Source of the DNA: Coprothermobacter sp.
Lineage (GTDB): Bacteria > Caldisericota > Caldisericia > Cryosericales > Cryosericaceae
NCBI GenBank assembly: GCA_013824685.1
Contig: PNOG01000012.1
Coordinates: 46,326-110,325, forward strand
Length of the DNA: 64,000 nucleotides
Reading direction: 5' to 3'
Shown here in pieces: positions 15,618-25,563 of this stretch. The notes under the pieces are model-generated. The model had not been told where the DNA came from and did not search any database. It worked only from the letters and a program-made list of their open reading frames with translations. Every line of letters begins with the position of its first letter. Position 1 is the first letter of the stretch. The translations under genes and the position numbers were made by a program.

Positions 15618-16199
15618 ATGTACTTGGTCATCGCAGGAAACATCGGTGCAGGGAAGACGTCGCTAGCTCAGATGATCTCGCGTGAGCTTGGTTTTTCTGT
15701 CTACTTCGAAGCGTTCGGCGACAACCCGTTCCTGCCCAGCTACTACCAGGATATGCGGCGTTGGGCATTTGCAACGCAGATCAGCTTCCTGGCTCTTCGT
15801 TATGAGCAAATTCTGAACCACGTCCTGATGAGCGATGTCCCTGCCATCCTTGACCGTTCCATCTATGAGGATCGTGAGATCTTCGCCAAGGCACTTGTGC
15901 GCGACGGACTCCTGTCGCCGGACGAGTGGAATACCTATGACAAGCTGTATCAGCTCATGGTACGTCGGCTTCCCAACCCCAACCTGCTCGTGTATCTTCG
16001 CCGGGACGTCCCGACGCTGCTGGCCAACATCCGCAAACGCAATCGTAGCATTGAGAACATCAGCGGAGATTACCTGGAGGGGCTGAACAAGCAGTACGAG
16101 GAGTTCTACGGGGGCTGGCATTATCCCAAGGTCGTGTTCGAGGAGGATATTTTTGACCATGCCGCTGACGTGTTGCAGCTTATCAAGGGTGCCCTCTAG
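15618..16199 (+). CDS. Deoxynucleoside kinase (dAK/dGK family)
   Basis: Phosphorylates deoxynucleosides for salvage; 193 residues. P-loop AGNIGAGKTS at 6-15, an acidic residue in YFEAFGDNPFL, the substrate and lid motif DRSIYEDREIF with the conserved D-R, and a later RKRNRSIE Arg-rich lid. It resembles the short deoxyadenosine/deoxyguanosine kinases of low-G+C bacteria; exact specificity cannot be read. GGAGGG lies about five bases before the ATG at 15618. Confidence 0.85.
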   Translation: MYLVIAGNIGAGKTSLAQMISRELGFSVYFEAFGDNPFLPSYYQDMRRWAFATQISFLALRYEQILNHVLMSDVPAILDRSIYEDREIFAKALVRDGLLSPDEWNTYDKLYQLMVRRLPNPNLLVYLRRDVPTLLANIRKRNRSIENISGDYLEGLNKQYEEFYGGWHYPKVVFEEDIFDHAADVLQLIKGAL

Positions 16200-16228
16200 C
16201 GTAGGGTTGTTTGCTTTTTCACAAGCCA

Positions 16229-16256
16229 TTGCAATATTGGTGCATGGGCCTAGAAT
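16229..16256 (+). promoter_or_regulatory. Promoter of the glutamate dehydrogenase gene
   Basis: TTGCAA (16229-16234) and TAGAAT (16251-16256) with a 16-base spacer. Transcription from about 16263 gives a leader of about 75 bases. Confidence 0.6.
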
Positions 16257-16338
16257 AGGAAATGGCGTTTTAAAGCCCCATAACGGGACGGCTCCCCATT
16301 CTCCCTGAGAGCCAACACCACACGTCACGGAGGCTATT

Positions 16339-17604
16339 ATGGCAGGCGAGAAGAAAAACTGGTTCCAGGTAGCTCAAGACAGAATTCAGATTGCAGGCAC
16401 GAAGCTCGGTCAGAATCCCGAAATCACGGAGATTCTCCGCAACCCGCTGAGGACGCTCAGCGTTTCCATTCCTGTTCGCATGGATGATGGTACCACGAAG
16501 GTTTTCCAGGGATTTCGCTGCCAGCACAACGACGCGGTCGGACCAACCAAGGGTGGCATCCGTTTCCACCAGGATGAGACTCTCGAGGATGTCAAGGCTC
16601 TGGCGACCCTCATGACGCTCAAGTGCGCTGTTGTTGGTCTCCCGTATGGTGGTGGCAAGGGAGGTATCGTTGTTGATCCCACGAAGTTGTCCACCGGCGA
16701 GCTCGAGAGGCTTTCCCGTGGATACATCCGCGCGTTGGGGACGTTTGTTGGCCCCGACCGCGATGTTCCTGCTCCGGATGTCAACACCAACGGCCAGATC
16801 ATGGCATGGATGATCGATGAATACAGCAAGCTGACCGGCCACAACACGCCGGCTCTCATGACGGGCAAGCCTCTCATTCTGGGCGGGTCTCTTGGAAGGA
16901 CTGCCGCGACCGGGCTTGGCGGCGTCTATTGCCTGCGCCTCGCTGCAAAGAAGATGGGTATGAGCCTCAAGGGCGCCACTATCGCCGTTGAGGGTTTTGG
17001 CAACGTCGGCTTCTACGCTTCCAGGATCCTTCATGAGGAAGATGGTGCAAAGATCGTTGCCATCACGATGGTCAACGGCGGCGTCTACGACCCCAAGGGT
17101 ATCGACCCTGATGATCTGAAGGCCTATGAGACTAAGAATGGGACAGTGAAGGGGTATAAGGGGCTCGACAACGTGTCCAACGAGCAACTGCGCGCGCTGG
17201 ACGTCGACGTCTATATTCCTGCAGCTCTCCAGAACGCCGTTTTCAGGGACAACGCAAAGGATGTCAAGGCGAAGATCGTGGTCGAGCTGGCCAATGGTGG
17301 TGTCAACCCTGACGCAGACGAGATTCTCGAGAAGAACGGTGTCTTTGTAGTCCCGGACATTCTGGGCAATGCCGGCGGTGTCACCGTCTCCTACTTCGAG
17401 TGGGTTCAGAACAACTACGGTTACTACTGGTCGGAGAAGGAAGTCAACGAGAAACTTGACCGTGTCATGACCGAGGCATTCGACCGCGTGTACAACATGT
17501 ACACCAAGCACAAGACAGACAAGGTTACGATGAGGATGGCAGCTGACATGGTCGCAGTCGACCGTGTCGGTGAGGCCGTCAAGATTCGTGGCTGGGTAGG
17601 CTGA
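16339..17604 (+). CDS. gdhA: Glutamate dehydrogenase (Glu/Leu/Phe/Val family)
   Basis: Interconverts glutamate and 2-oxoglutarate plus ammonia with NAD(P); 421 residues, matching the hexameric bacterial and archaeal type. The substrate region has KGGIRFH and MTLKCAVVGLPYGGGKGGI with the catalytic Lys, followed by DVPAPDVNTN. The Rossmann motif is GFGNVGFYAS, and the tail ends in the usual ADMVAVDRVGEAV. By context it probably deaminates glutamate formed by transamination, feeding the oxoacid oxidoreductase downstream. A hairpin follows it, so buk may be partly separate. Confidence 0.94.
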   Translation: MAGEKKNWFQVAQDRIQIAGTKLGQNPEITEILRNPLRTLSVSIPVRMDDGTTKVFQGFRCQHNDAVGPTKGGIRFHQDETLEDVKALATLMTLKCAVVGLPYGGGKGGIVVDPTKLSTGELERLSRGYIRALGTFVGPDRDVPAPDVNTNGQIMAWMIDEYSKLTGHNTPALMTGKPLILGGSLGRTAATGLGGVYCLRLAAKKMGMSLKGATIAVEGFGNVGFYASRILHEEDGAKIVAITMVNGGVYDPKGIDPDDLKAYETKNGTVKGYKGLDNVSNEQLRALDVDVYIPAALQNAVFRDNAKDVKAKIVVELANGGVNPDADEILEKNGVFVVPDILGNAGGVTVSYFEWVQNNYGYYWSEKEVNEKLDRVMTEAFDRVYNMYTKHKTDKVTMRMAADMVAVDRVGEAVKIRGWVG

Positions 17605-17622
17605 TAGATCGTAGTTCTCTCG

Positions 17623-17650
17623 GGAGGGTGCGTTCAGCGCGCCCTCCTTG
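17623..17650 (+). terminator. Hairpin between gdhA and buk
   Basis: GGAGGG (17623-17628) pairs with CCCTCC (17642-17647), with an inner GCG/CGC, followed by TTGTCTT. It may be a weak terminator or attenuator. Confidence 0.45.
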
Positions 17651-17684
17651 TCTTGCCGGTGCATCCAGGATATGGGAGGCGGCC

Positions 17685-18761
17685 TTGCCATTCAGGATTC
17701 TTGTCGTCAATCCAGGCTCCACAAGCACCAAGCTATCCATCTTCGACGATCGGACTCCTGTCGCGACGGAAACCGTTTCGCACGACGCTGCGACGATCGC
17801 CCAATTCGTTTCGCTCATGGACCAGCTGCCAATGCGGCTGGCGATTGTCAAGGATTTCCTCACCCGCCACAGTGCAGCCGTGGTCAGTCTGTCGGCTATT
17901 GCTTGCCGGGGAGGGCTGTTACGACCGCTTCCATCAGGGACGTATCGCGTCAATGAGGCGATGGTGGGTGACCTGCACGACCCTGCAATGGGTGCACACG
18001 CGTCCAATCTGGCTGCCTGCATCGGATTCGAGCTGTCAAGGGAATCGGGTGTTCCGGCGTTCATCGTAGACCCCGTCGTCGTCGACGAGATGGACCCATT
18101 GGCGCGTCTCTCGGGCTTGAAGGGGCTCGACCGCGTGAGCATTTTTCATGCACTCAACCAGAAGGCTGTCGCCAGGCAGGCGGCCGCAGACATCGGCAAA
18201 ACCTATAAAGAGGCTAATCTCATCGTGGTTCATCTCGGCGGAGGAATCTCTATCGGGGCGCACCACCTGGGTCGGGTCATCGACGTCAACAATACGCTCA
18301 ACGGTGATGGCCCCTTCGCTCCCGAGAGAGCGGGCAGTCTACCAGCCGTTGGGCTGGTCAAATTGTGCTTTTCAGGCGCGTACTCGCAGTCGGAGGTGAT
18401 GAGACTCCTTGCAGGCAAGGGAGGGTTGGTCAGCCACCTCGGAACGAATGACGCGCGTGCGGTGGAGAAGATGATCGACGATGGTGACGAACACGCCCTT
18501 CTGGTGTATACAGCAATGGCGTACACAGTCGCGAAGACCATCGGGGAAATGGCCACCGTACTGAAGGGAGACGTCGACGCTGTTGTCGTGACGGGAGGTA
18601 TCGCCCGGTCGGCGTTCCTCATCGACGAGATCACAAGGCGTGTCCAGTTCATCGCACCGGTCAAGGTCTATCCGGGCGAGGATGAGATGAAGGCGCTGGC
18701 GTTGGGTGTACTCCGCGTGCTGGATGGTTCGGTACCCGCCGGAATGTACCCGCCGGAGTAG
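17685..18761 (+). CDS. buk: Butyrate kinase / branched-chain fatty-acid kinase
   Basis: ASKHA-fold kinase that makes ATP from butyryl phosphate or isobutyryl/isovaleryl phosphate; 358 residues. N-terminal phosphate motif ILVVNPGSTSTKLSIF, then ACRGGLLRPLPSGTY, GAHASNLAA, VHLGGGISIGAH, NNTLNGDGPFAPERAG and the adenosine motif VVVTGGIARS. The TTG at 17685 is chosen because GGGAGG lies five bases before it and the product then begins at the conserved PFRILVVNPG. Next to a VorB-type oxidoreductase, the natural substrates are more likely branched-chain acyl phosphates. The partner phosphotransacylase is not in the window. Confidence 0.92.
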   Translation: MPFRILVVNPGSTSTKLSIFDDRTPVATETVSHDAATIAQFVSLMDQLPMRLAIVKDFLTRHSAAVVSLSAIACRGGLLRPLPSGTYRVNEAMVGDLHDPAMGAHASNLAACIGFELSRESGVPAFIVDPVVVDEMDPLARLSGLKGLDRVSIFHALNQKAVARQAAADIGKTYKEANLIVVHLGGGISIGAHHLGRVIDVNNTLNGDGPFAPERAGSLPAVGLVKLCFSGAYSQSEVMRLLAGKGGLVSHLGTNDARAVEKMIDDGDEHALLVYTAMAYTVAKTIGEMATVLKGDVDAVVVTGGIARSAFLIDEITRRVQFIAPVKVYPGEDEMKALALGVLRVLDGSVPAGMYPPE

Positions 18762-18803
18762 GCGCACAGCGGATGGTCCTGAGTACGTTGGACGTGCTGG
18801 CCC

Positions 18804-19547
18804 ATGCGTGAACTTGCCGATTTGTTTGGTCGACCCCGGTCAGGCCAGTCGATTGTGTTTGCGGGGCCATCCGGATCGGGCAAGACCGAGGTCAGTATCA
18901 ACCTTGCCCTGTCACTGATCCGGCAGACGACCCTCCCGGTTACACTGTGTGATCTCGATGTCGTCAAGCCCTATTTCCGTCTGCGGGACATGTTGCGACT
19001 GCTCACCGAGGACGAAGCAAGGAGACTGAACATCGTTGAGCCGGAGCGTCGACTCCTTCATGCGGACATCCCAACGTTTCCTCGCAATCTCCATGCTCTA
19101 CTGTCTTCTCCAGACACAATAAAGGTCATTGATGTTGGTGGAGACGCCATCGGAGCAGGAGCTGTCGCCCAGTTCCGCGAAACGATTATTGCCAGTGACT
19201 ACAGTATGTACATCGTGGTGAACACGCTGCGACCGGGAATGGACCATGCGGACGGCCTGAAGCGCATGCTGACAGCCATTCGCTCAAGCAGCCGCCTTGA
19301 TGTTGCCGGACTCGTTGCCAACACAAATCTGCAGGCAGAGACGACTGCGGACGACGTACAGCGCGGCTATGATGCCGTCAAGGCTCTCGGCGATCGTGAA
19401 GGGCTGCCTGTCGTCGCCGTGCTTGTGTCGTCGGAGTATGCCAGCCAAGTGGTTCATCGACTCACGCCGGGTGCGGCAAGGCTGCTGTCGGTGATTCGTG
19501 TGTTCAATCGCATTTTGGATACCGTCGGGTCGCAAACGGAATTCTGA
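18804..19547 (+). CDS. P-loop ATPase of unknown role in the oxoacid oxidoreductase cluster
   Basis: Soluble protein of 247 residues. Walker A GPSGSGKT at 21-28 is followed by TLCDLDVVKPYFRLRD, a conserved-looking signature, and a Walker B-like VIDVGGD. It resembles the CobQ/CobB/MinD/ParA nucleotide-binding group but lacks the deviant KGGxGKT loop. It is placed between butyrate kinase and the ferredoxin subunit and is 19 bases from the latter. A role in assembly or regulation of the oxidoreductase is guesswork. ATG at 18804 without a clear Shine-Dalgarno. Confidence 0.8.
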   Translation: MRELADLFGRPRSGQSIVFAGPSGSGKTEVSINLALSLIRQTTLPVTLCDLDVVKPYFRLRDMLRLLTEDEARRLNIVEPERRLLHADIPTFPRNLHALLSSPDTIKVIDVGGDAIGAGAVAQFRETIIASDYSMYIVVNTLRPGMDHADGLKRMLTAIRSSSRLDVAGLVANTNLQAETTADDVQRGYDAVKALGDREGLPVVAVLVSSEYASQVVHRLTPGAARLLSVIRVFNRILDTVGSQTEF

Positions 19548-19566
19548 AGCAATGTGGAGGTCATCC

Positions 19567-19782
19567 TTGGAAAGAGTCTCTATCGACGAACAGCGGTGCA
19601 AGAGTTGTGGTCTGTGCGTCAGCGTTTGCCCTGTCAAGATCCTGATCATAAGTGACCGGTTGAACACTCGCGGTTTCAGACCTGCGCAGTGCACGGCTCA
19701 GGAAAAGTGCACGAGTTGCGGTTCGTGCGCGCTTGTATGCCCTGATGTTGCCATTGAACTGCACAGGGAGGTGAAGGTATGA
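19567..19782 (+). CDS. vorD: 2-oxoacid:ferredoxin oxidoreductase, ferredoxin-like delta subunit
   Basis: Carries electrons from the catalytic subunits to free ferredoxin; 71 residues with two [4Fe-4S] motifs, CKSCGLCVSVCP and CTSCGSCALVCP. The TTG at 19567 has GGAGG six bases upstream. An in-frame ATG at 19552 lies before that Shine-Dalgarno and would add five residues. Its stop overlaps the start of the alpha subunit gene, indicating coupled translation. Confidence 0.88.
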   Translation: MERVSIDEQRCKSCGLCVSVCPVKILIISDRLNTRGFRPAQCTAQEKCTSCGSCALVCPDVAIELHREVKV

Positions 19783-20846
19783 GCGACAAGGTTCTCATGA
19801 AGGGGGCGGAAGCCCTTGCGGAAGGTGCTATCCAGGCAGGATGTCGCTACTACTTTGGCTACCCTATTACGCCACAGAATGAGACGCCCGAGTACATGAG
19901 CCGCCGTCTTCCGGAGGTTGGTGGCAGATTTGTGCAAGCTGAAAGCGAGGTTGCTTCTATCAACATGGTGTATGGTGCTGCCTGCGCAGGGGTCCGGGTT
20001 ATGACGTCGTCTTCCAGCCCGGGCATCTCCCTGATGCAGGAAGGCATTTCCTACATCAGCGGTTCCAATGTCCCGTGTGTCATCATGAACGCCATGCGTG
20101 GCGGGCCTGGTCTTGGCAACATTGCCCCCGCTCAGGCGGACTACTTCCAGGCGGTCAAGGGCGGTGGCAACGGGGACTACAGGCGCATTGTCCTTGCTCC
20201 CTCATCGATCCAGGAAGGCGTGGACCTACTGGTCGATGCGTTCGAACTGGCAGACAAGTACCGCATGGTGGTCATGATCATTGTTGATGGTCTCATCGCA
20301 CAGATGATGGAACCCGTCGAGTTCAAGACCAGGATCGATGTTTCGACGCTGAAGACGCCGGAATGGGCAACGGTCGGGCGACATGGGCGTGACCATGCAA
20401 ACGTGATTACCAGCTTGACGCTGGATGCTGCCGGACTGGAGCAGTGGAATCTGAAACTCCAGGCAAAGTATGCGCAGGTCGAGCGGACCGAAAGTCGCAT
20501 CGAGGAGTACCAGATGGACGATGCCGACTACGCCATCATCGCGTATGGGACGATGGCGCGCATTGCGAAAACGACGGTGCGGATTGCACGTGCCAAGGGG
20601 GTCAAGCTCGGGTTGCTGCGTCCGATAACGGTCTGGCCGTTTCCTGCGAAGCAGATCCAGACATACGTTGGCAAACTGAAGGGGACTCTGACGGTCGAAC
20701 TTGCGTACAGGCAGCTGTTTGAGGACGTCCGGCTAGCATTGTGCGACAAGATGCCACTGGGCTGGTATGGGCGGGGCGGCGGAGTCGTACCGGGACCTCA
20801 GGAAATACTCGCGGCATTCGAAGAGCAGTTCGGGAAAGGACGGTAG
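19779..20846 (+). CDS. vorB: 2-oxoacid:ferredoxin oxidoreductase alpha subunit (VorB-like)
   Basis: Subunit carrying the pyrimidine-binding domain of a thiamine-diphosphate enzyme that oxidatively decarboxylates 2-oxoacids to acyl-CoA with ferredoxin; 355 residues. The KGAEALAEGAIQAGC start, YFGYPITPQNE, the AESEVASINMVYGAACAG catalytic segment and SSSSPGISLMQE match the ketoisovalerate (VorB) and oxoglutarate (KorA) branch. The PITPQNE-x-PEYMSRRLPE form favours VorB. Oxoglutarate specificity cannot be excluded. SD GGGAGGTGAAGG-type region precedes the ATG. Confidence 0.88.
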   Translation: MSDKVLMKGAEALAEGAIQAGCRYYFGYPITPQNETPEYMSRRLPEVGGRFVQAESEVASINMVYGAACAGVRVMTSSSSPGISLMQEGISYISGSNVPCVIMNAMRGGPGLGNIAPAQADYFQAVKGGGNGDYRRIVLAPSSIQEGVDLLVDAFELADKYRMVVMIIVDGLIAQMMEPVEFKTRIDVSTLKTPEWATVGRHGRDHANVITSLTLDAAGLEQWNLKLQAKYAQVERTESRIEEYQMDDADYAIIAYGTMARIAKTTVRIARAKGVKLGLLRPITVWPFPAKQIQTYVGKLKGTLTVELAYRQLFEDVRLALCDKMPLGWYGRGGGVVPGPQEILAAFEEQFGKGR

Positions 20847-20850
20847 TGCC

Positions 20851-21609
20851 ATGGCTGAACAGATGAAGGTCATCTACGAACGCCCTAGATCGTGGGCAGA
20901 CAAGGTAACGCACTACTGTCCGGGTTGTACGCACGGAGTTGCCCATCGGCTTATCGCCGAATTGGTGGATGAGATGGGACTCCTGGACAAGACCATTGGC
21001 GTCTGGCCGGTTGGTTGTTCGGTTCTTGGATATGAGTACTTCGCTTTTGACAGTGTCGAGGCGGCGCATGGCCGTGCTCCAGCCATGGCTACCGGCATCA
21101 AGGTCACGAATCCGGACAACTTCGTGTTTGCATACCAGGGAGACGGCGATATTGCGAGCATCGGTATGGCGGAGATCGTCCATGCTGCGGCACGCGGCTG
21201 GCCCATTACGGTCATCTTCATCAACAACGGGAACTACGGTATGACCGGTGGCCAGATGGCGCCAACGACGCTCCTTGGACAGAAGACCACGACGAGTCCT
21301 CTTGGCCGTACGTCACAGACCAACGGCTTCCCTATCCGTGTAGCCGAGATGCTCGCCCAGCTTGATGGACCAGCCTACATCGCGCGCGTCTCTCTGGACT
21401 CGCCAGCCAACATTCGCAAGGCGAAGAGTGCCATGCGCAAGGCATTCAATGCTCAGGTGCGTGGTATTGGATTTTCGCTCGTCGAGTGTCTGTCGACCTG
21501 TCCGACCAACTGGAAGCTGACGCCTGTTGAGTCAATGGAACGCGTTCGTAAAGAAGTCATGCCCTACTTCCCACTTGGTGAGTTCAAGGTCGCCCTGGGG
21601 GTACTGTGA
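20851..21609 (+). CDS. vorA: 2-oxoacid:ferredoxin oxidoreductase beta subunit
   Basis: Thiamine-diphosphate-binding subunit; 252 residues. It has the cluster-associated CPGCTHG, the GCSV motif, the diphosphate and metal site GDGDIASIG...NNGNYGMTGGQ, and a late STCPTNW. The ATG at 20851 is preferred: AAAGGA lies about 11 bases upstream and the stop of the alpha gene is only four bases away. Its stop overlaps the gamma-subunit start (TGATG). Confidence 0.92.
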   Translation: MAEQMKVIYERPRSWADKVTHYCPGCTHGVAHRLIAELVDEMGLLDKTIGVWPVGCSVLGYEYFAFDSVEAAHGRAPAMATGIKVTNPDNFVFAYQGDGDIASIGMAEIVHAAARGWPITVIFINNGNYGMTGGQMAPTTLLGQKTTTSPLGRTSQTNGFPIRVAEMLAQLDGPAYIARVSLDSPANIRKAKSAMRKAFNAQVRGIGFSLVECLSTCPTNWKLTPVESMERVRKEVMPYFPLGEFKVALGVL

Positions 21610-22151
21610 TGGAGTACAACGTCGTCATCGCAGGATTTGGTGGTCAGGGCGTCATGCTCATTGGTGAACTGCTGGCACACGCAGGCATGGACGAAGGCAA
21701 AGAAGTCACCTGGTTGCCCTCGTACGGCCCAGAGCAACGTGGCGGAACAGCCAACTGCGCCGTGGTGGTCGCGGACGAGCCGATTGCCTCTCCACTGCTG
21801 ACTGAGCCACAGGCAGCGATCGTCTTCAATCGGCAGTCATTCGACAAGTTCGAGCCTGTCATCGCGAAGGGAGGATTGCTCGTCACGGACGCAACCCTGA
21901 TTGACAGGAAGTCTTCCCGGGCGGACCTGGACGTGGTGTACATTCCTGCGACGGACATCGCGACGGAACTAGGCAACTCGAAATTCACCAATATGGTCCT
22001 GCTGGGCGCCTATCTCGGCAAGGTCAACCCCATCAGCATGGCATCTGTCCATGGGGCTCTGTCAGTATTTCTGACGGGCAAAAAGGCTGCTCTCATCGAG
22101 GTCAACAAGAGGGCGTTGCAGGCCGGCGTGGACTTCGTCAACAAGAAGTAG
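21609..22151 (+). CDS. vorC: 2-oxoacid:ferredoxin oxidoreductase gamma subunit
   Basis: Domain III-type subunit of the oxidoreductase; 180 residues. The nucleotide-like GFGGQGVMLIGELLA start, the PSYGPEQRGGTANC motif and the LGAYLG segment near the C-terminus define the family. ATG at 21609 overlaps the beta-subunit stop; a GTG three bases earlier is equally possible. It completes a delta-alpha-beta-gamma four-gene complex. Confidence 0.92.
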   Translation: MEYNVVIAGFGGQGVMLIGELLAHAGMDEGKEVTWLPSYGPEQRGGTANCAVVVADEPIASPLLTEPQAAIVFNRQSFDKFEPVIAKGGLLVTDATLIDRKSSRADLDVVYIPATDIATELGNSKFTNMVLLGAYLGKVNPISMASVHGALSVFLTGKKAALIEVNKRALQAGVDFVNKK

Positions 22152-22160
22152 AGGCGGGGA

Positions 22161-23510
22161 ATGGCAGAACTCCTCGTCAGGAACGCTCGCATCGTCTACC
22201 CGGCGACGAGGGGTTTCGTCGTCGACCGGGGATGGCTGCTGGCGCGGGACGGCGTCATTTCCGGTCTGGCCGCGGGGGACGTTCCAGTGGATGTTGCCCG
22301 GCCGGTTGCCGGAAGGCAGGAGATCGATGCCGCCGGCATGACGTTGCTCCCGGGACTGCTCAACACGCATATGCACCTGTACTCGATGTACGCGCGAGGC
22401 ATCGGTACAGGGCGTGTATCCCATGGCTTCCTCGATGTGCTCCAGGACCTCTGGTGGCGCCTTGACCGTTCCCTGCTCAAGGATGCCTGCTGGATGAGCG
22501 CAACATTCAGCGGGATGGACTCTCTGCGCTGTGGAACGACGACAATCGTCGACCATCATGCTTCACCCAGCTACATCACTGGAAGCCTGGCGACGCTGTC
22601 CGATGCGTTGAACAAGATCGGTTTGCGGCACGTGCTTTCCTATGAGATCACCGACCGTAACGGAGTGCAGGGGGCAGTCGCAGGTATCGAGGAAAACATT
22701 CGTTTCTTCGACGAGGCTCAGGGGAGGGGAGGACTGGTTTCGGCCATGGTCGGCCTGCATGCCTCGTTCACGGTCTCGGACGCCACCCTCACCGCCCTGC
22801 GCGAGAAAGTCGGGTCGCGCAGCGTTGGGTATCACGTTCACGTAGCTGAGGGCGCCATTGACGAGGCGGACAGTGTCGAAAAGTACGGCAAACGCATCGT
22901 GGCCCGTCTGGACGATGCAGGACTGCTCGGTCCACGGTCGATCGCCGTACACTGTGTCGGCATCGACGCGTCAGAGCGGGAATTGCTTGCGAAGTCCGGG
23001 ACGCCCATCGTCGTGAACACCATGTCCAACATGAACAATGCAGTCGGTCTTCCGGCTGTTCGGGAGATGCTGGAAGCTGGCATTCAGGTCGGCATCGGGA
23101 CAGATGGCTATGTGGCGAACATGTTCGAGGAGTTCCGGAATACCCTTGTGGGGCTCAGGCACCGATACGAGGATCCGGCCGGTTTCTGGACTCAGGTACA
23201 GAAAGCTCAGATCGAGACGAATGCCGACATCGTGTCGCGTTGTACGGGGTGCACGGTGGGTCGGCTGGAAGAAGGGGCGGCTGCAGACTTCATGCTTGTC
23301 GACTACGCGAGTCCTACCCCGCTGACCTTGGAGAATGCCTTTGGCCACATGTTCTTTGGCATGTCGGCAGATCTGGTCGACACCGTCGTTGTCAACGGAA
23401 GTGTTGCTGTCAAGGGACACCGGGTCCTGGGCGTGGACAAAGAGGGCTTGGAACGAGAGTCGCGGAAGGTCGCAAAAGCTGTCTGGGAGGCGTTTGACCG
23501 GCTTTCCTAG
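22161..23510 (+). CDS. Metal-dependent amidohydrolase (SsnA / TRZ-ATZ-like)
   Basis: Amidohydrolase-superfamily protein of 449 residues. Metal ligands are visible as H-x-H in LLNTHMHLYS, a His in GYHVHVAEG, a His in IAVHCVGI and the Asp in GIGTDGY. The composite C-terminal beta domain ends in ADFMLVDY and VVVNGSVAVKGH. Family members deaminate or hydrolyse purines, triazines, guanidines and similar rings; SsnA-type proteins have no firmly known substrate. It starts ten bases after vorC, so it is probably co-transcribed with the fermentation genes and may supply or clear a nitrogenous substrate. Confidence 0.85.
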   Translation: MAELLVRNARIVYPATRGFVVDRGWLLARDGVISGLAAGDVPVDVARPVAGRQEIDAAGMTLLPGLLNTHMHLYSMYARGIGTGRVSHGFLDVLQDLWWRLDRSLLKDACWMSATFSGMDSLRCGTTTIVDHHASPSYITGSLATLSDALNKIGLRHVLSYEITDRNGVQGAVAGIEENIRFFDEAQGRGGLVSAMVGLHASFTVSDATLTALREKVGSRSVGYHVHVAEGAIDEADSVEKYGKRIVARLDDAGLLGPRSIAVHCVGIDASERELLAKSGTPIVVNTMSNMNNAVGLPAVREMLEAGIQVGIGTDGYVANMFEEFRNTLVGLRHRYEDPAGFWTQVQKAQIETNADIVSRCTGCTVGRLEEGAAADFMLVDYASPTPLTLENAFGHMFFGMSADLVDTVVVNGSVAVKGHRVLGVDKEGLERESRKVAKAVWEAFDRLS

Positions 23511-23569
23511 TGTCCAGCGAGCATCTGACAGAAATGTACTTGACATAGGTGAGTGCGGAATGGGTCTGA

Positions 23570-25546
<1,977 letters not shown>

Positions 25547-25563
25547 CGGAGTGAGGGACACTG

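Noticed and set aside
16270..17691. 473-codon open frame on the minus strand
   Set aside because: Antisense to glutamate dehydrogenase; no motifs.
23538..23543. TTGACA as the gyrB -35 box
   Set aside because: No acceptable -10 lies 15-18 bases downstream; TTGCAT/TACCAT at 23585-23612 fits better.
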